From Gemmatimonadales bacterium (GTDB taxonomy: Bacteria; Gemmatimonadota; Gemmatimonadetes; Gemmatimonadales; GWC2-71-9): 64,000 bases of DNA. Shown one piece after another: positions 34,577 through 43,453 of this stretch; positions within the stretch are counted from its first letter, which is position 1; each line of letters opens with the position of its first letter. The notes under the pieces were generated by a model. The model ran no database searches and was not told the origin of the DNA. It saw only the letters and a list, made by a program, of their open reading frames with translations. Position numbers and translations under genes: made by a program. The stretch covers positions 186,001 to 250,000 of the forward strand of contig JAWKQM010000004.1 in assembly GCA_041390145.1 (NCBI GenBank), read 5' to 3'.

Positions 34577-35674
34577 ATGCGAATCCGGCGCATTCTGCTT
34601 TGCGCAGCACTGGCCACGACCGCGTGCAGCCATGAGCAGCCATTCGAGACACCTGACACCGGGAGCGACACCCCGTTCCTCCCGGGCTCGCCGGTCCAGC
34701 TCACCTACAATGTCGGCCGGGACCTGCGCCCGTACTGGGCGCCGGACGGCGGTTCCTTCTTCTACGCCTGGGAACGCTTCGGAGATCCCGATCTCGACCG
34801 CTGCATCGCCGAGATGCCAGGGACTGGCGGCCGGAACCTCCGGAATATCTGCAACCCCAATCCCGCGGCGATCGATTCGACCGACCTCTTCGACGTCCCG
34901 TCCCCGTCCGTCGAGGGCCGGATGCTCTACATCCGCGGCTCGTCCCGACCCGGCTCCGTGGCCCCGGACCAATCGGGCATCTACATCGGCCCGACCACCG
35001 ATCCCCTCTCGGGCAGCCAGGTTCAGTCCCTGCCGTTCGCCATCCCGGGGCTGGCCACGGTCGCCAGCGTCGCCGATGTTCGGTGGCTGGGCACCAACAG
35101 CCTGCTCTTGCTCGCTGAGTCAGTCGACTATCCACGCGCCTGCGCCAGTTGCAAGCCCGATACCGTGGTGACCGGACTCGCCATCGTGAAGATGGACCTC
35201 GTCGGCCAGAACCAGGCCAGCTTTCAGACCGTCCTGGGCACGTCTGGTGCCACCTCCCTCGACCTCGCCCCCACGCGCGACACTGTCTACTTCACGCTGG
35301 CCGGCGATACCAGGGTGCTTCGCATGGCGCTCCAGAATCCGCAGCCCAGTGTGGTCCACGACTTCGGCGCGCTCGGGGTACCGCGTGACATCACCGTGCG
35401 CGGCGGGCAACTCGCGGCGGTCGTCGGAGGGCGGGATATCGCTGGCCCCCTGGTGTCCGTCGACCTCGCCACCGGAGGCGAGACCCCTGTCACCTCCAGC
35501 CGACCGATGTGGTATCGGCGACCCGCCTTTGCTCCCGCTCCCGGGTCATCACGGCTCGTGGTCGAAGGGTACGACCTCCTCATCACCAACATTCCAGGGA
35601 CTGACAGCACCCCCGCCTACAGCGACACCACGGTCAGCGTGCACCCGGACCTTTACCTGTTCTCAGCGCCATGA
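34577..35674 (+). CDS. Exported lipoprotein with propeller-like repeats
   Basis: 365 residues. The signal peptide ends in a lipobox (ALATTAC) at Cys14, so the protein is lipid-anchored. The mature part is WD/TolB-like: DLRPYWAPDGGSFFYAWERF, VRWLGTNSLLLLAES and LDLAPTRDTVYFTLAGD suggest a beta-propeller. An in-frame GTG at 34571 is an alternative start. Its stop overlaps the ATG of the TonB-dependent receptor gene (ATGA), so the two are probably made together and may be a surface lipoprotein/receptor pair for a substrate that I cannot name. Confidence 0.8.
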   Translation: MRIRRILLCAALATTACSHEQPFETPDTGSDTPFLPGSPVQLTYNVGRDLRPYWAPDGGSFFYAWERFGDPDLDRCIAEMPGTGGRNLRNICNPNPAAIDSTDLFDVPSPSVEGRMLYIRGSSRPGSVAPDQSGIYIGPTTDPLSGSQVQSLPFAIPGLATVASVADVRWLGTNSLLLLAESVDYPRACASCKPDTVVTGLAIVKMDLVGQNQASFQTVLGTSGATSLDLAPTRDTVYFTLAGDTRVLRMALQNPQPSVVHDFGALGVPRDITVRGGQLAAVVGGRDIAGPLVSVDLATGGETPVTSSRPMWYRRPAFAPAPGSSRLVVEGYDLLITNIPGTDSTPAYSDTTVSVHPDLYLFSAP

Positions 35675-38448
35675 CCCGCCCACTGCTGGTGGGCGTGAGC
35701 CTGCTCACGATGACGGCCTCAGCCCTCGCCGCGCAAGCCAACGGCGCCATCGCCGGCGTGGTGCGCGACGGCCAGACGGGCGCCCCGCTCGCGAACGTGA
35801 CCGTCAGCATCGAGGGGGGCCGCCGGGGCAATGTGACCGATTCAGCCGGACGCTACCGCATCCGCGAGGTCCGCAGCGCCACCTCTACGATCCAAGCGGT
35901 GCTCATTGGCTACAGCCCCGCGGCCAAGGATAGTGTCCTGGTGCGCGGAGGGGGCACCACCATCGTCAACCTGACGATGCAACCGGCGGCGGTTCCCGTC
36001 GAGACGATCAACGTCCAGGCGGCATCCGAGCCTGTGCTCGACCCGCTCGCGACCGCCACCGAGCAAAAGACGACCGGCGAAGAGATGCGCCGCCTTCCGG
36101 TCAGCTCGGTCACCGAGGCCATCTCCCTCTCCGCCGGTGCCGTCGGGCAGAGTTACCGCGGCGGCCGCCTCGGCCAGGAGTCCTTCGTCCTCGACGGCAT
36201 GGGAGTCAAGAACCAGCTCGACGCCTCCAGCAATTCACTCGGGATCAGGGTGCCGACGTCGATGGTCACCGAAGCCTCGCTGACCACCAACGCCTTCTCG
36301 GCCAGGTATGGGCAGGCACTTTCAGGGGTGGTCAACGTCGTCACCAGGGACGGCGGCGACACGTGGCGTGGCCTCGCCATGTACGAGTCGGACCGCCTCC
36401 TCACCGGGAACGCCGACTTCGGCCTCGACCGCCTTCTCCTCCAGGCCGATGGGCCGCTCTTCGCGGGGATCACCTTCATCGGCGTCGTCGACGCGACCGG
36501 ACGGCTGGACAACGACCCGGTCAGCGCCCCCGCCCCGACCGACCCCCTCGATCCGCGCTCCAGCGCCGTCGCCATGCTCCCGCACAACAGCGGGGAGCAG
36601 CTCGACATCGCCGGCAAGCTGGCCATCCCGATCGGCCAGAAGCAGACCCTTCGCCTGTTCGGGCTGTATGGCGCCCAGCAGGGGCTGCTGTACGACCAGC
36701 TCTACAAGTACAATCTCGGGTTCGCGCCGGCCCAGCGGATTACCGGCGGCCTCTTCACGGCCGACTACCAGTACGCCTCATCTCCCGACGCGGGCACACC
36801 CCTCATCCTCGACGTGCGCGCAGGCTGGTACGGCAAGAACTTTCACCGCGGCGACCTGACCGAGCAGCCAGACTATAAGTTCGGCGCCTTTACCGGGCAG
36901 ACCTTTCATTTCCGTGGTGAGGACATCGCGGAGCGGCTCGACACCGCCGCCGCGCGCGCGGCGGTTCCCGGCTTCACCTACCCCAGCTACAGCACAGACA
37001 CGCCGTGGGGCGTGCCGGGGTTCTTCATGACGGGCGGCTCACGGGGCGAGATTGCCTTCAATAACTTCGAGGAGCTCCGCACCCAGATCGACGCCACCAT
37101 CGGCCTGGGACACAGCTCCGATCTCTTCGTGGGCGGGCAGTACCTCAGCCAGCAAGTGCAGACCTTCCAGCGAATCAACGCGTGGGCGCCGGTGGGGGAC
37201 AGCGTCCCTCCCGCCACCGCCTCGGACTTCAGCCCGCGCGCCGGTTCAGTCTATGCCGAGGCGCAGGCCCGGCTCGTCGACCTCGCCTTCACCGGCGGGC
37301 TCCGGTACGAGTTCTTCAATCCCGGCGCCGACCTGAACAACGACCAGCTCGGCTCGCAGAGCTCCCTGAACCCCCGGTTCGCGGTCTCGACCGTCCTGAG
37401 CGGGGCGACGCTGGTGGCGAGCTACGGGAAGTTCAGCATGCCGCCGGACCTCCAGTTCCTGGTCGACGCCACCTTCGACGATTCGACCCGTACCGGACGC
37501 TACCGCCGCGGCAATCCCAGCCTGGGGTTCGAGAGTTCCACGCAATACGAATTCAGCCTGCGTCTCCTCCCCAAGCCGAACCTGGCCCTGCGGCTCGGTG
37601 CCTACTACAAGCGGCTCGACGGGCTGGTCTCCTCCGTCCCGCTCGGCGTCAATCCCGACAGTTCTATCTTTGCGAACTCCGACTACGGCACCGTCAAGGG
37701 ATTCGAGGTCCTCATCACCCGCCCGATCGTCAATGGGTGGGGCCTCCAGGTCTCATACGTCCTGCAGAGCGCGAACGCCACGTCGACGAACGCCTTCGTG
37801 CGTGAGCAGCTCCCCAGCATCGATCCGGCCACCGGCGACACGGTGTACCCCGGGCGGGTCGAATATCCGCTGGACTATGACCAGCGCCACGCCCTCACGG
37901 CCGTCTTCCAGTCGGTCCTCAACCAGCAGGCCGGTCCGACGGTGCTCGGCGGCCATCCGTTCGGCGCCCTCGAGACCGCCTTCGTCGTACGGTTCGCCTC
38001 GGGGCTCCCCTTCACCCTGACCAACGCCGCTGGCGACTCGCTGGTCAGCGACATCAACGGAATGCGGCTCCCGTCGTACACCACGCTCGACCTCCTGATT
38101 CGCAAGCCGATCCCCTTCGGCAGCAATTTCGCGAGCATCTACCTCGATATCCGCAACGTCTTCAACACCAGCACGATCCAGTACGTGCGGCAGGACACCG
38201 GCACCCCATACCTGGACGAGGGCTCCATCCAGGCGCAGGCCGAAGCGGCCTACAATGCGCACCCCGAGCCGATCCCGTACGAATCCCCGCGCTACCGGGC
38301 CTACGCCGACCTCAACGCGAACGGCATCCTCGAGGGTCAGGCGGAGTTGTTGCCGCTCTATGTCCGTGCGGCGCGGGACTACAACATGCCCGTCTTCCAG
38401 TACGGGAATCCGCGGCTCTGGCGGCTGGGGCTCGAGGTCTCGTTTTAG
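35671..38448 (+). CDS. TonB-dependent receptor with carboxypeptidase-like N-terminal domain
   Basis: 925 residues: signal peptide (about 1-21), a carboxypeptidase-regulatory-like domain (25-110: GAIAGVVRDGQTGAPLANVTV), plug (about 125-240: LDGMGVKN, FSARYGQALSGVVNVVTRDG) and a long beta-barrel ending RLWRLGLEVSF, with the aromatic C-terminal residue used for barrel assembly. Energised uptake of a large nutrient across the outer membrane is the family role. The partner lipoprotein gene overlaps upstream. No TonB box could be pinned down. Confidence 0.92.
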   Translation: MTRPLLVGVSLLTMTASALAAQANGAIAGVVRDGQTGAPLANVTVSIEGGRRGNVTDSAGRYRIREVRSATSTIQAVLIGYSPAAKDSVLVRGGGTTIVNLTMQPAAVPVETINVQAASEPVLDPLATATEQKTTGEEMRRLPVSSVTEAISLSAGAVGQSYRGGRLGQESFVLDGMGVKNQLDASSNSLGIRVPTSMVTEASLTTNAFSARYGQALSGVVNVVTRDGGDTWRGLAMYESDRLLTGNADFGLDRLLLQADGPLFAGITFIGVVDATGRLDNDPVSAPAPTDPLDPRSSAVAMLPHNSGEQLDIAGKLAIPIGQKQTLRLFGLYGAQQGLLYDQLYKYNLGFAPAQRITGGLFTADYQYASSPDAGTPLILDVRAGWYGKNFHRGDLTEQPDYKFGAFTGQTFHFRGEDIAERLDTAAARAAVPGFTYPSYSTDTPWGVPGFFMTGGSRGEIAFNNFEELRTQIDATIGLGHSSDLFVGGQYLSQQVQTFQRINAWAPVGDSVPPATASDFSPRAGSVYAEAQARLVDLAFTGGLRYEFFNPGADLNNDQLGSQSSLNPRFAVSTVLSGATLVASYGKFSMPPDLQFLVDATFDDSTRTGRYRRGNPSLGFESSTQYEFSLRLLPKPNLALRLGAYYKRLDGLVSSVPLGVNPDSSIFANSDYGTVKGFEVLITRPIVNGWGLQVSYVLQSANATSTNAFVREQLPSIDPATGDTVYPGRVEYPLDYDQRHALTAVFQSVLNQQAGPTVLGGHPFGALETAFVVRFASGLPFTLTNAAGDSLVSDINGMRLPSYTTLDLLIRKPIPFGSNFASIYLDIRNVFNTSTIQYVRQDTGTPYLDEGSIQAQAEAAYNAHPEPIPYESPRYRAYADLNANGILEGQAELLPLYVRAARDYNMPVFQYGNPRLWRLGLEVSF

Positions 38449-38472
38449 GCGGGGAAGCGGGGAAGCGGGGAG
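38448..38472 (+). repeat. GGGGAAGC tandem repeat just after the receptor stop
   Basis: Two and a half copies of GGGGAAGC follow the TAG stop. The same 25-base sequence occurs inside pdhC at 62718-62742, in the same orientation. This is an interspersed short tandem element; no larger mobile element encloses either copy. Confidence 0.65.
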
Positions 38473-38573
38473 ATGACGCGCTCATCCGGCACAAGTGGAT
38501 CCGCCCACGCATGCGATTGCCAATGACAGCTTCGCATCCGCCGGGGCGACGCGGCTGAGCGCTCTCTGCCTCC

Positions 38574-39437
38574 TCACCGCCCCGCAGCTCCGACAGCCAC
38601 CCTCCGCGCCTCTCGCTCCGCCTTATCTGCCGCCTCCTCCACCCGCTGCCACCGGAAGAACACGATCGCCATCGCCAGCCAGATGATCGGGTCGGCCACC
38701 GCCTTCATGATCAGGCCCGCGGCCTGCTGATCGGCGATGGCGGAAATGTTGTTGACGCGAGGCGCCAGTTCGTACAGCGCGTAGAGCGGATAGTCGGCGT
38801 AGGTCAGGAAGGCCGCGGGAACGATCGGGACCAGGGTGCAGAGGAAGAGGTACCCGATCTTCCATGGGTAGGAGACGCGACTGATCGAGGGATTTGGCGC
38901 AAGCACGGGCCACCACATGACCAGGCCGCCGATGAGCCAGGCCAGGTCGACTGTAAACGATCCCCACTGAGTACGCCGAAAGCCGTCTACCACTGGCGGC
39001 AGGTGCGACCCGAGGAGGATCGCGTCCGTGATGAGCAGCGCCACGACCGGGCGTGCCAGCAGGCGCAGCGCCCGTCCAGCGCGTGACGCGGTGCCCGCAG
39101 CGAGGGACAGCCACTCCGGCACACCGAGCAGCAGGAAGGGCGGCACGACGAGGGTGTAGAGAATCCACTGCGCAGTGTGGACCGTGAGGAGGTACCCCGC
39201 ACCGAGCGCACCGATCGGCCAGTCGGTCGACGCCCAGAGCAGGAGCAGCCCTGCCGCAAACGATGCGGTCTGTCCCCGTGAGATCGGCCGGTGCCCCGGG
39301 GGTGCATGCTGCGGAGCGAGCCGCCGGACCAGCAGCGCAAACCCGAGCCCGATTCCCACGATGAAGAGCCAGACCCCCGGATACGCCTGCCAAGTCCAAC
39401 TCCAGGCCACGTCACGGGCGGAGCACCACCAGGTCAT
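38574..39437 (-). CDS. ctaG: CtaG-like cytochrome c oxidase assembly membrane protein (caa3 type)
   Basis: 287 residues with seven to eight membrane segments. The conserved caa3_CtaG elements are HTAQWILYTLVVPPFLLLGVPEW (His in the second helix pair), DAILLGSHLPPVVDGF and WKIGYLFLCTLVP. It starts at the ATG (39437) ten bases after the PCuAC gene ends. This family supports maturation of the CuA/caa3 oxidase. With the Sco and PCuAC genes it makes a three-gene copper-delivery set. No oxidase subunit gene is in the window. Confidence 0.88.
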   Translation of the reverse strand: MTWWCSARDVAWSWTWQAYPGVWLFIVGIGLGFALLVRRLAPQHAPPGHRPISRGQTASFAAGLLLLWASTDWPIGALGAGYLLTVHTAQWILYTLVVPPFLLLGVPEWLSLAAGTASRAGRALRLLARPVVALLITDAILLGSHLPPVVDGFRRTQWGSFTVDLAWLIGGLVMWWPVLAPNPSISRVSYPWKIGYLFLCTLVPIVPAAFLTYADYPLYALYELAPRVNNISAIADQQAAGLIMKAVADPIIWLAMAIVFFRWQRVEEAADKAEREARRVAVGAAGR

Positions 39438-39447
39438 GTGCGGCGCC

Positions 39448-39873
39448 TCACGGCTCGGCCCCGTAGGGAATGACCGGAGCCAGGACGACGACTTCCTGTC
39501 CGCGGGCAAAACGCACCGTGACCGTCAGCGTGTCCCCGGCCACCGGGGCCTGATCAAGGCCCTCCATCATCACGTGCAGGCCGCCCGGCCTGAGGACCAC
39601 GGTGCTGTCCGGGGGAATGGGGAGTGGACCGACGTGCCGCATTTCCACCATGGCGCCCTGGGCCACCTGTTCATGCACCATGGCAACCAGGGCCCCTGAG
39701 ACTTCCACGTCGACGAGCGTATCGGGCTGGGCGCCGCGGTTCTCGATCGTGAAATACACGACCCCGACGTTGCCGAGCACCGACTCATAGCTGTAGGCGT
39801 CCCGCACCTCGATGGGCGGCCCCTCTGCAGCACAGGCTGTCAGCACGAGGAGCAGCAGGACTCGGGCAGTCAT
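39448..39873 (-). CDS. PCuAC copper chaperone lipoprotein
   Basis: 141 residues beginning with lipobox LVLTAC, so probably lipid-anchored in the periplasm. The copper site HxM-type motif is present as MVHEQVAQGAMVEMRHV and GGLHVMMEGL, matching the family spacing. PCuAC proteins carry Cu(I) to the Sco protein or directly to the CuA site. The ATG overlaps the sco stop as ATGA. An in-frame upstream ATG would add 15 residues but break the signal peptide. Confidence 0.88.
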   Translation of the reverse strand: MTARVLLLLVLTACAAEGPPIEVRDAYSYESVLGNVGVVYFTIENRGAQPDTLVDVEVSGALVAMVHEQVAQGAMVEMRHVGPLPIPPDSTVVLRPGGLHVMMEGLDQAPVAGDTLTVTVRFARGQEVVVLAPVIPYGAEP

Positions 39874-40511
39874 GGCGTGTCCGGCCATGCCACGAGCCGG
39901 GGAATCTCCTGGGCCCACTCCGACTGCCTCGTGCCATACGGGAAGGCAAAGCGCGCCATCCCATCCCGGGTAAACGCGATCACCTGCGCGGCGTGCCCGA
40001 CCGTGTAGGGCCGGCCATCAACCGGCTCTTCCTTGTAGGCCGGCGGAATGCGCATGGCGATCTGGGCTGAGTCCACCTGGGCCTGCGTGCCGGTGAGCCC
40101 GATGAACCGCCTGTCGAAGTGATCGAGCCAGGCGCGAATCACCGCCGGCGTGTCGCGGTCCGGGTCGGTGGTTACGAACACCACCGTGACCTGTCGCGCC
40201 ACCGCGTCGGGAATCTTGTTCAGCGCCGCGGCGATGTTGGCCATGTGAAGCGGGCAGACGTCGGGACAGCTGGTATACCCAAAGAAGAGGAGCGTCATCT
40301 GCCCCTCGGTCGCCTCGCGGAACGCGAACGGCTGGCCCTCGGTGTCCGTCAGCGTGAAGTCGGGCTTGGGACGGGGGTTGGGGTACTCGCGCGCGACCGA
40401 CTCTCCTCCCGCCTCCGGCGTGCCGACAGACGGGGCGCGACGCCCCTCGCAGGCAGCGGAGAGAAGCACGAGGGAGGTGACACCGGCGAGGGAGATGCGT
40501 CGGAGTGACAT
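39870..40511 (-). CDS. sco: SCO1/SenC copper metallochaperone
   Basis: 213 residues with lipobox Cys21 and a thioredoxin-like fold. The copper cysteines Cys82 and Cys86 are in GYTSCPDVCPLHM and the third ligand is the His in YTVGHAAQVIAF. VTTDPDRDTPAVIRAWLDHF is a standard Sco segment. Sco reduces or metallates CuA of cytochrome oxidase. It heads the copper set and is 36 bases downstream of the esterase gene, possibly with its own promoter. Confidence 0.93.
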   Translation of the reverse strand: MSLRRISLAGVTSLVLLSAACEGRRAPSVGTPEAGGESVAREYPNPRPKPDFTLTDTEGQPFAFREATEGQMTLLFFGYTSCPDVCPLHMANIAAALNKIPDAVARQVTVVFVTTDPDRDTPAVIRAWLDHFDRRFIGLTGTQAQVDSAQIAMRIPPAYKEEPVDGRPYTVGHAAQVIAFTRDGMARFAFPYGTRQSEWAQEIPRLVAWPDTP

Positions 40512-40518
40512 GCGGGGA

Positions 40519-40524
40519 AATCTA
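40519..40524 (-). promoter_or_regulatory. Possible -10 box of sco, near-leaderless
   Basis: TAGATT on the minus strand lies seven bases before the sco ATG, and no SD precedes the ATG. This mirrors the TAGACT box eight bases before the ATG at 34386. The -35 region (CTTCGT at 17 bases or TTCGTT at 16) is only a weak match. Confidence 0.4.
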
Positions 40525-40547
40525 TCACGACCACGTGGGAAACGAAG

Positions 40548-41426
40548 TCACCGCCGCGCGTGAGACTGGAAGAACTCCCAGAGTGCGGAAGCGCCATCGA
40601 GCCTCGTGCTCGCCGGGCCGGCCACCCACGGCGGCAGCAGGCGCGGGCCCCCCGGCCAGTGATGACCCAAGTCTTCGACGATCATGCACCCGACCGCGCC
40701 TCCGCCGGGGCATTCGGCGGCCTGGAACGATCGCACCCCTGGGATGGCCTCGCTGCGCGTCGGGCTCCCAGCACACCCACAGAACGCGCGCCACCGATCG
40801 AAGGACTCGAGGATCGGCGGGTGGTACTCGACCGTCCCCCAGGGCGTCTTCACCTCGCCGCCATCCACAGGGTTCAGCGGATCCACCCCACCGAAAATCA
40901 TCAGCGCCGGCACCGGCGTGTCCGTGGCCTGGGGCGACACCCAGCAGTGACCCGAGACCGGCCCGATCGCTGCCACCCGGCCGGCCAGCTCCGCCCCTGC
41001 GCGAAAAGTCATCGCGGCGCCGTTGGAGAAGCCCGCCATGTAGAGGCGGGCAGGATCGACGTGGTGCGTCGCGACCAGTTGATCAATCAAGGCGGCGAGG
41101 AACCCCACATCGTCCACGCCCGTGCGCGCGGTGTGCCCCCGGCCCGAGCCGTCGTTCCAGGCCTGCGGATTCTGCAGAAACTTCGGCGGCGCTGCGGGAT
41201 CGCGGCGGGTGCCCTCCGGATACACCAGCAGCAGTCCCTCCCGATCGGCGATCCTGGTCCATCCGGTGTTTTCCAGCGCAAGCTTGGCGGTGCCGCCGGC
41301 GCCGTGCAGGAGCATCACCGCCGGACGCCGCCGGCCCGTGTCCGGCCCCGGCGGCTCGCGGAGCAGAGCGCGCCGTATCCCCTCGGGCCGCGCCACGACG
41401 ACCTCCCGGGCGGCGCTCACCGGCAC
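40548..41426 (-). CDS. LpqC/PHB-depolymerase-like esterase (alpha/beta hydrolase)
   Basis: 292 residues. GFSNGAAM is the nucleophile elbow, VMLLHGAGGTA the oxyanion loop, LMIFGGVDPLNP the likely acid turn and EDLGHHWPGG the catalytic-His region. Family members hydrolyse polyhydroxybutyrate or feruloyl esters. There is no signal peptide at the GTG start, so the product is either cytoplasmic or starts further upstream. It precedes the sco genes by 36 bases. Confidence 0.82.
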   Translation of the reverse strand: MPVSAAREVVVARPEGIRRALLREPPGPDTGRRRPAVMLLHGAGGTAKLALENTGWTRIADREGLLLVYPEGTRRDPAAPPKFLQNPQAWNDGSGRGHTARTGVDDVGFLAALIDQLVATHHVDPARLYMAGFSNGAAMTFRAGAELAGRVAAIGPVSGHCWVSPQATDTPVPALMIFGGVDPLNPVDGGEVKTPWGTVEYHPPILESFDRWRAFCGCAGSPTRSEAIPGVRSFQAAECPGGGAVGCMIVEDLGHHWPGGPRLLPPWVAGPASTRLDGASALWEFFQSHARR

Positions 41427-41492
41427 CCCGGTAGCGCGCGTCTCCCGGTCCCGTCATACTTGTGGGCATTCCTCCACTGGGAGCCCCACGTC

Positions 41493-41858
41493 ATGTCGCT
41501 CATGCTCCTCCTCGGGCTTGGCCTCGCCGCCGGTGTCCTCTCTGGCCTCTTCGGCATCGGCGGCGGTGTGGTCATTGTCGCCACGCTGGTGCTTGGCTTC
41601 CGGATGCCCATTCTCACCGCCACCGGCACCTCACTCGGGGCGCTGCTTCTCCCTGTCGGGCTTCTCGGCGCCTTGGAGTACCACCGACAAGGCCTGCTCG
41701 ACGTCAAGGCCTCCGCGCTCATTGCGCTCGGTCTTTTTCTCGGCGTCTGGTTCGGCGCGAAGCTCGCCATCGGTACGCCGCCCGCCACGCTGCAGCGACT
41801 CTTCGCCGTCTTCCTGATCGTCCTCGCGGTCCGGATGTGGATCGGCGCGGGACGCTGA
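41493..41858 (+). CDS. Half-size TauE/SafE-family membrane protein
   Basis: 121 residues, four membrane segments. GLAAGVLSGLFGIGGGVVIV is the TauE/SafE signature repeat, followed by TGTSLGALLLPVGLLGALEYHRQG. The family is usually ~250 residues with two such repeats, so this is one repeat. Dimerisation would be needed for a full transporter of the sulfite/organosulfonate exporter type. It is divergent from the esterase gene by 66 bases. Confidence 0.82.
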   Translation: MSLMLLLGLGLAAGVLSGLFGIGGGVVIVATLVLGFRMPILTATGTSLGALLLPVGLLGALEYHRQGLLDVKASALIALGLFLGVWFGAKLAIGTPPATLQRLFAVFLIVLAVRMWIGAGR

Positions 41859-41874
41859 GCGCCCCGCGCCGATC
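41840..41874. terminator. Bidirectional hairpin between convergent genes
   Basis: GATCGGCGCGGG (41840-41851) and CCCGCGCCGATC (41863-41874) are a perfect 12-base inverted repeat around the TauE/SafE stop codon. The POT transporter gene converges from the other strand 27 bases away. There is no U-run. Confidence 0.6.
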
Positions 41875-41900
41875 GCGGTACCCGGCCGAACCGCCTCGAC

Positions 41901-43427
41901 TCAGTCGGCCCGGGCCATCATCCGCTTGATCGGCAGCACCAGCGCAAACATCACCAGGCCCGAGACGATCGCGAAGCCGGCCACGGCGCCGAACACCTGC
42001 GGCAGGGTGAACTTGGCGTAGAAGCCGAGGACACCGCCCGCGATCAGGTTGCCGATCGACGCCGCGAGGAACCAGACCCCCATCATCATTCCCTTGACCC
42101 GATCCGGTGCGAGCCGGGTCATGGAACTCAGGCCCACCGGGCTCAGGCTCAGTTCACCGATGGTGTGCAGCAGGTAGGTGGCCACCAGCCACCAGGGGCT
42201 CACGAGGACGCCGTTTGCCGACGCCTTTGCCGCCGCCACCATCACGACGAACCCCATACCGACCGACACGAGGCCGAATGCGAACTTCGCCGGGCTCGAG
42301 GGATCGTGCTTGCCCAGCGCCAGCCAGATCCAGGCAAAGATCGGCGCAAAGATGATGATCAGGAGCGCGTTGACCGACTGGAACCAGCTGCTGGGGAAGG
42401 TGAATCCGAAGACGCTGTTCCGGGTGTTGTTCAGCGCAAAGAGGTTGAGGCTCGTGGCCGCCTGCTCGAACGCCGACCAGAAGATGGCGGCACCGACAAA
42501 GAGCACCACGATGACGATCAACCGCTTCCGCTCCTCCTTCGTCCAGCTGTTGCCGGCGAAGAGCCAGATGAAGAACGCGACGACCAGCGCCAGGTAGACC
42601 CACTTGAATCCGTCTGTGATGGCTTCGACGCTCACGATCCCCTGTCGAACCATGACGGCCATCGCCGCCATCAGCACGAGGAAACCGACGATCCCGTTGA
42701 CCAGCTGACGCCGCGCCGACCGCCCCTCTTCGGACTCCGGCGGCACGCTCGGGTGAATGCCGGCGTCACCGAAGTGTTTCCACCCGAGCCGATACTGAAT
42801 CACGCCAAAGAGCATTCCCACGGCGCCAACGCCGAAGCCCCAGTTCCAGGAGGTCGCCGGGTTGAACCCCATTCCCGCGAGGAACTCCTTGAACCCGGGG
42901 GCTTGGGCGAGCCCGCCGACGATCAACGGCGAGATGAAGGCGCCGAGATTGATGCCCATGTAGAAGATCGAGAAGCCGGCGTCGCGGCGCTGGTCATCCT
43001 TGCCGTAGAGTTCACCGACGATGGCGCTCACGTTCGGCTTCAGCAGGCCGGTACCGAGGATGATGAGCACCAGGCCGAGGTAGAAGAGCTTCGCCCCGGG
43101 CACTGCCAGGCTGAGCTGCCCGAGCATGATCAGGATGCCGCCGTAGAACACCGAGCGCCGGAGGCCGAGGATCCGGTCGGCCACCCACCCGCCGGGCAGC
43201 CCGAGCATATACACGAGCGCCACGTAGGTCCCGTAGATCGCGCCCGCCCGACCCACGTCCATCCCGAGCCCACCCGTGGCGACCGTGGCCGTCATGAACA
43301 GGACGAGGATGGCGCGCATGCCGTAGTAGGCGAAGCGCTCCCACATCTCCGTGAAGAAGAGTGTGGACAGCCCCCGGGGGTGCCCGAAGAAAGCGGTATC
43401 GTTCGCCGGCGATGTTGCAGTGGCCAC
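41901..43427 (-). CDS. POT/PTR2 proton-coupled oligopeptide transporter
   Basis: 508 residues, MFS fold with about 14 helices. FFTEMWERFAYYGMRAILVLF holds the ExxERFxYY motif that couples protons to peptide. GTGLLKPNVSAIVGELYGKDD and YMGINLGAFISPL are the PTR2 signatures. Imports di- and tripeptides. The GTG start has AGGAG eight bases upstream. With the ABC importer at 22868 this gives a second peptide uptake route. Confidence 0.93.
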   Translation of the reverse strand: MATATSPANDTAFFGHPRGLSTLFFTEMWERFAYYGMRAILVLFMTATVATGGLGMDVGRAGAIYGTYVALVYMLGLPGGWVADRILGLRRSVFYGGILIMLGQLSLAVPGAKLFYLGLVLIILGTGLLKPNVSAIVGELYGKDDQRRDAGFSIFYMGINLGAFISPLIVGGLAQAPGFKEFLAGMGFNPATSWNWGFGVGAVGMLFGVIQYRLGWKHFGDAGIHPSVPPESEEGRSARRQLVNGIVGFLVLMAAMAVMVRQGIVSVEAITDGFKWVYLALVVAFFIWLFAGNSWTKEERKRLIVIVVLFVGAAIFWSAFEQAATSLNLFALNNTRNSVFGFTFPSSWFQSVNALLIIIFAPIFAWIWLALGKHDPSSPAKFAFGLVSVGMGFVVMVAAAKASANGVLVSPWWLVATYLLHTIGELSLSPVGLSSMTRLAPDRVKGMMMGVWFLAASIGNLIAGGVLGFYAKFTLPQVFGAVAGFAIVSGLVMFALVLPIKRMMARAD

Positions 43428-43453
43428 GAAGCTGACTCCTGGTTGAAGTAGGA

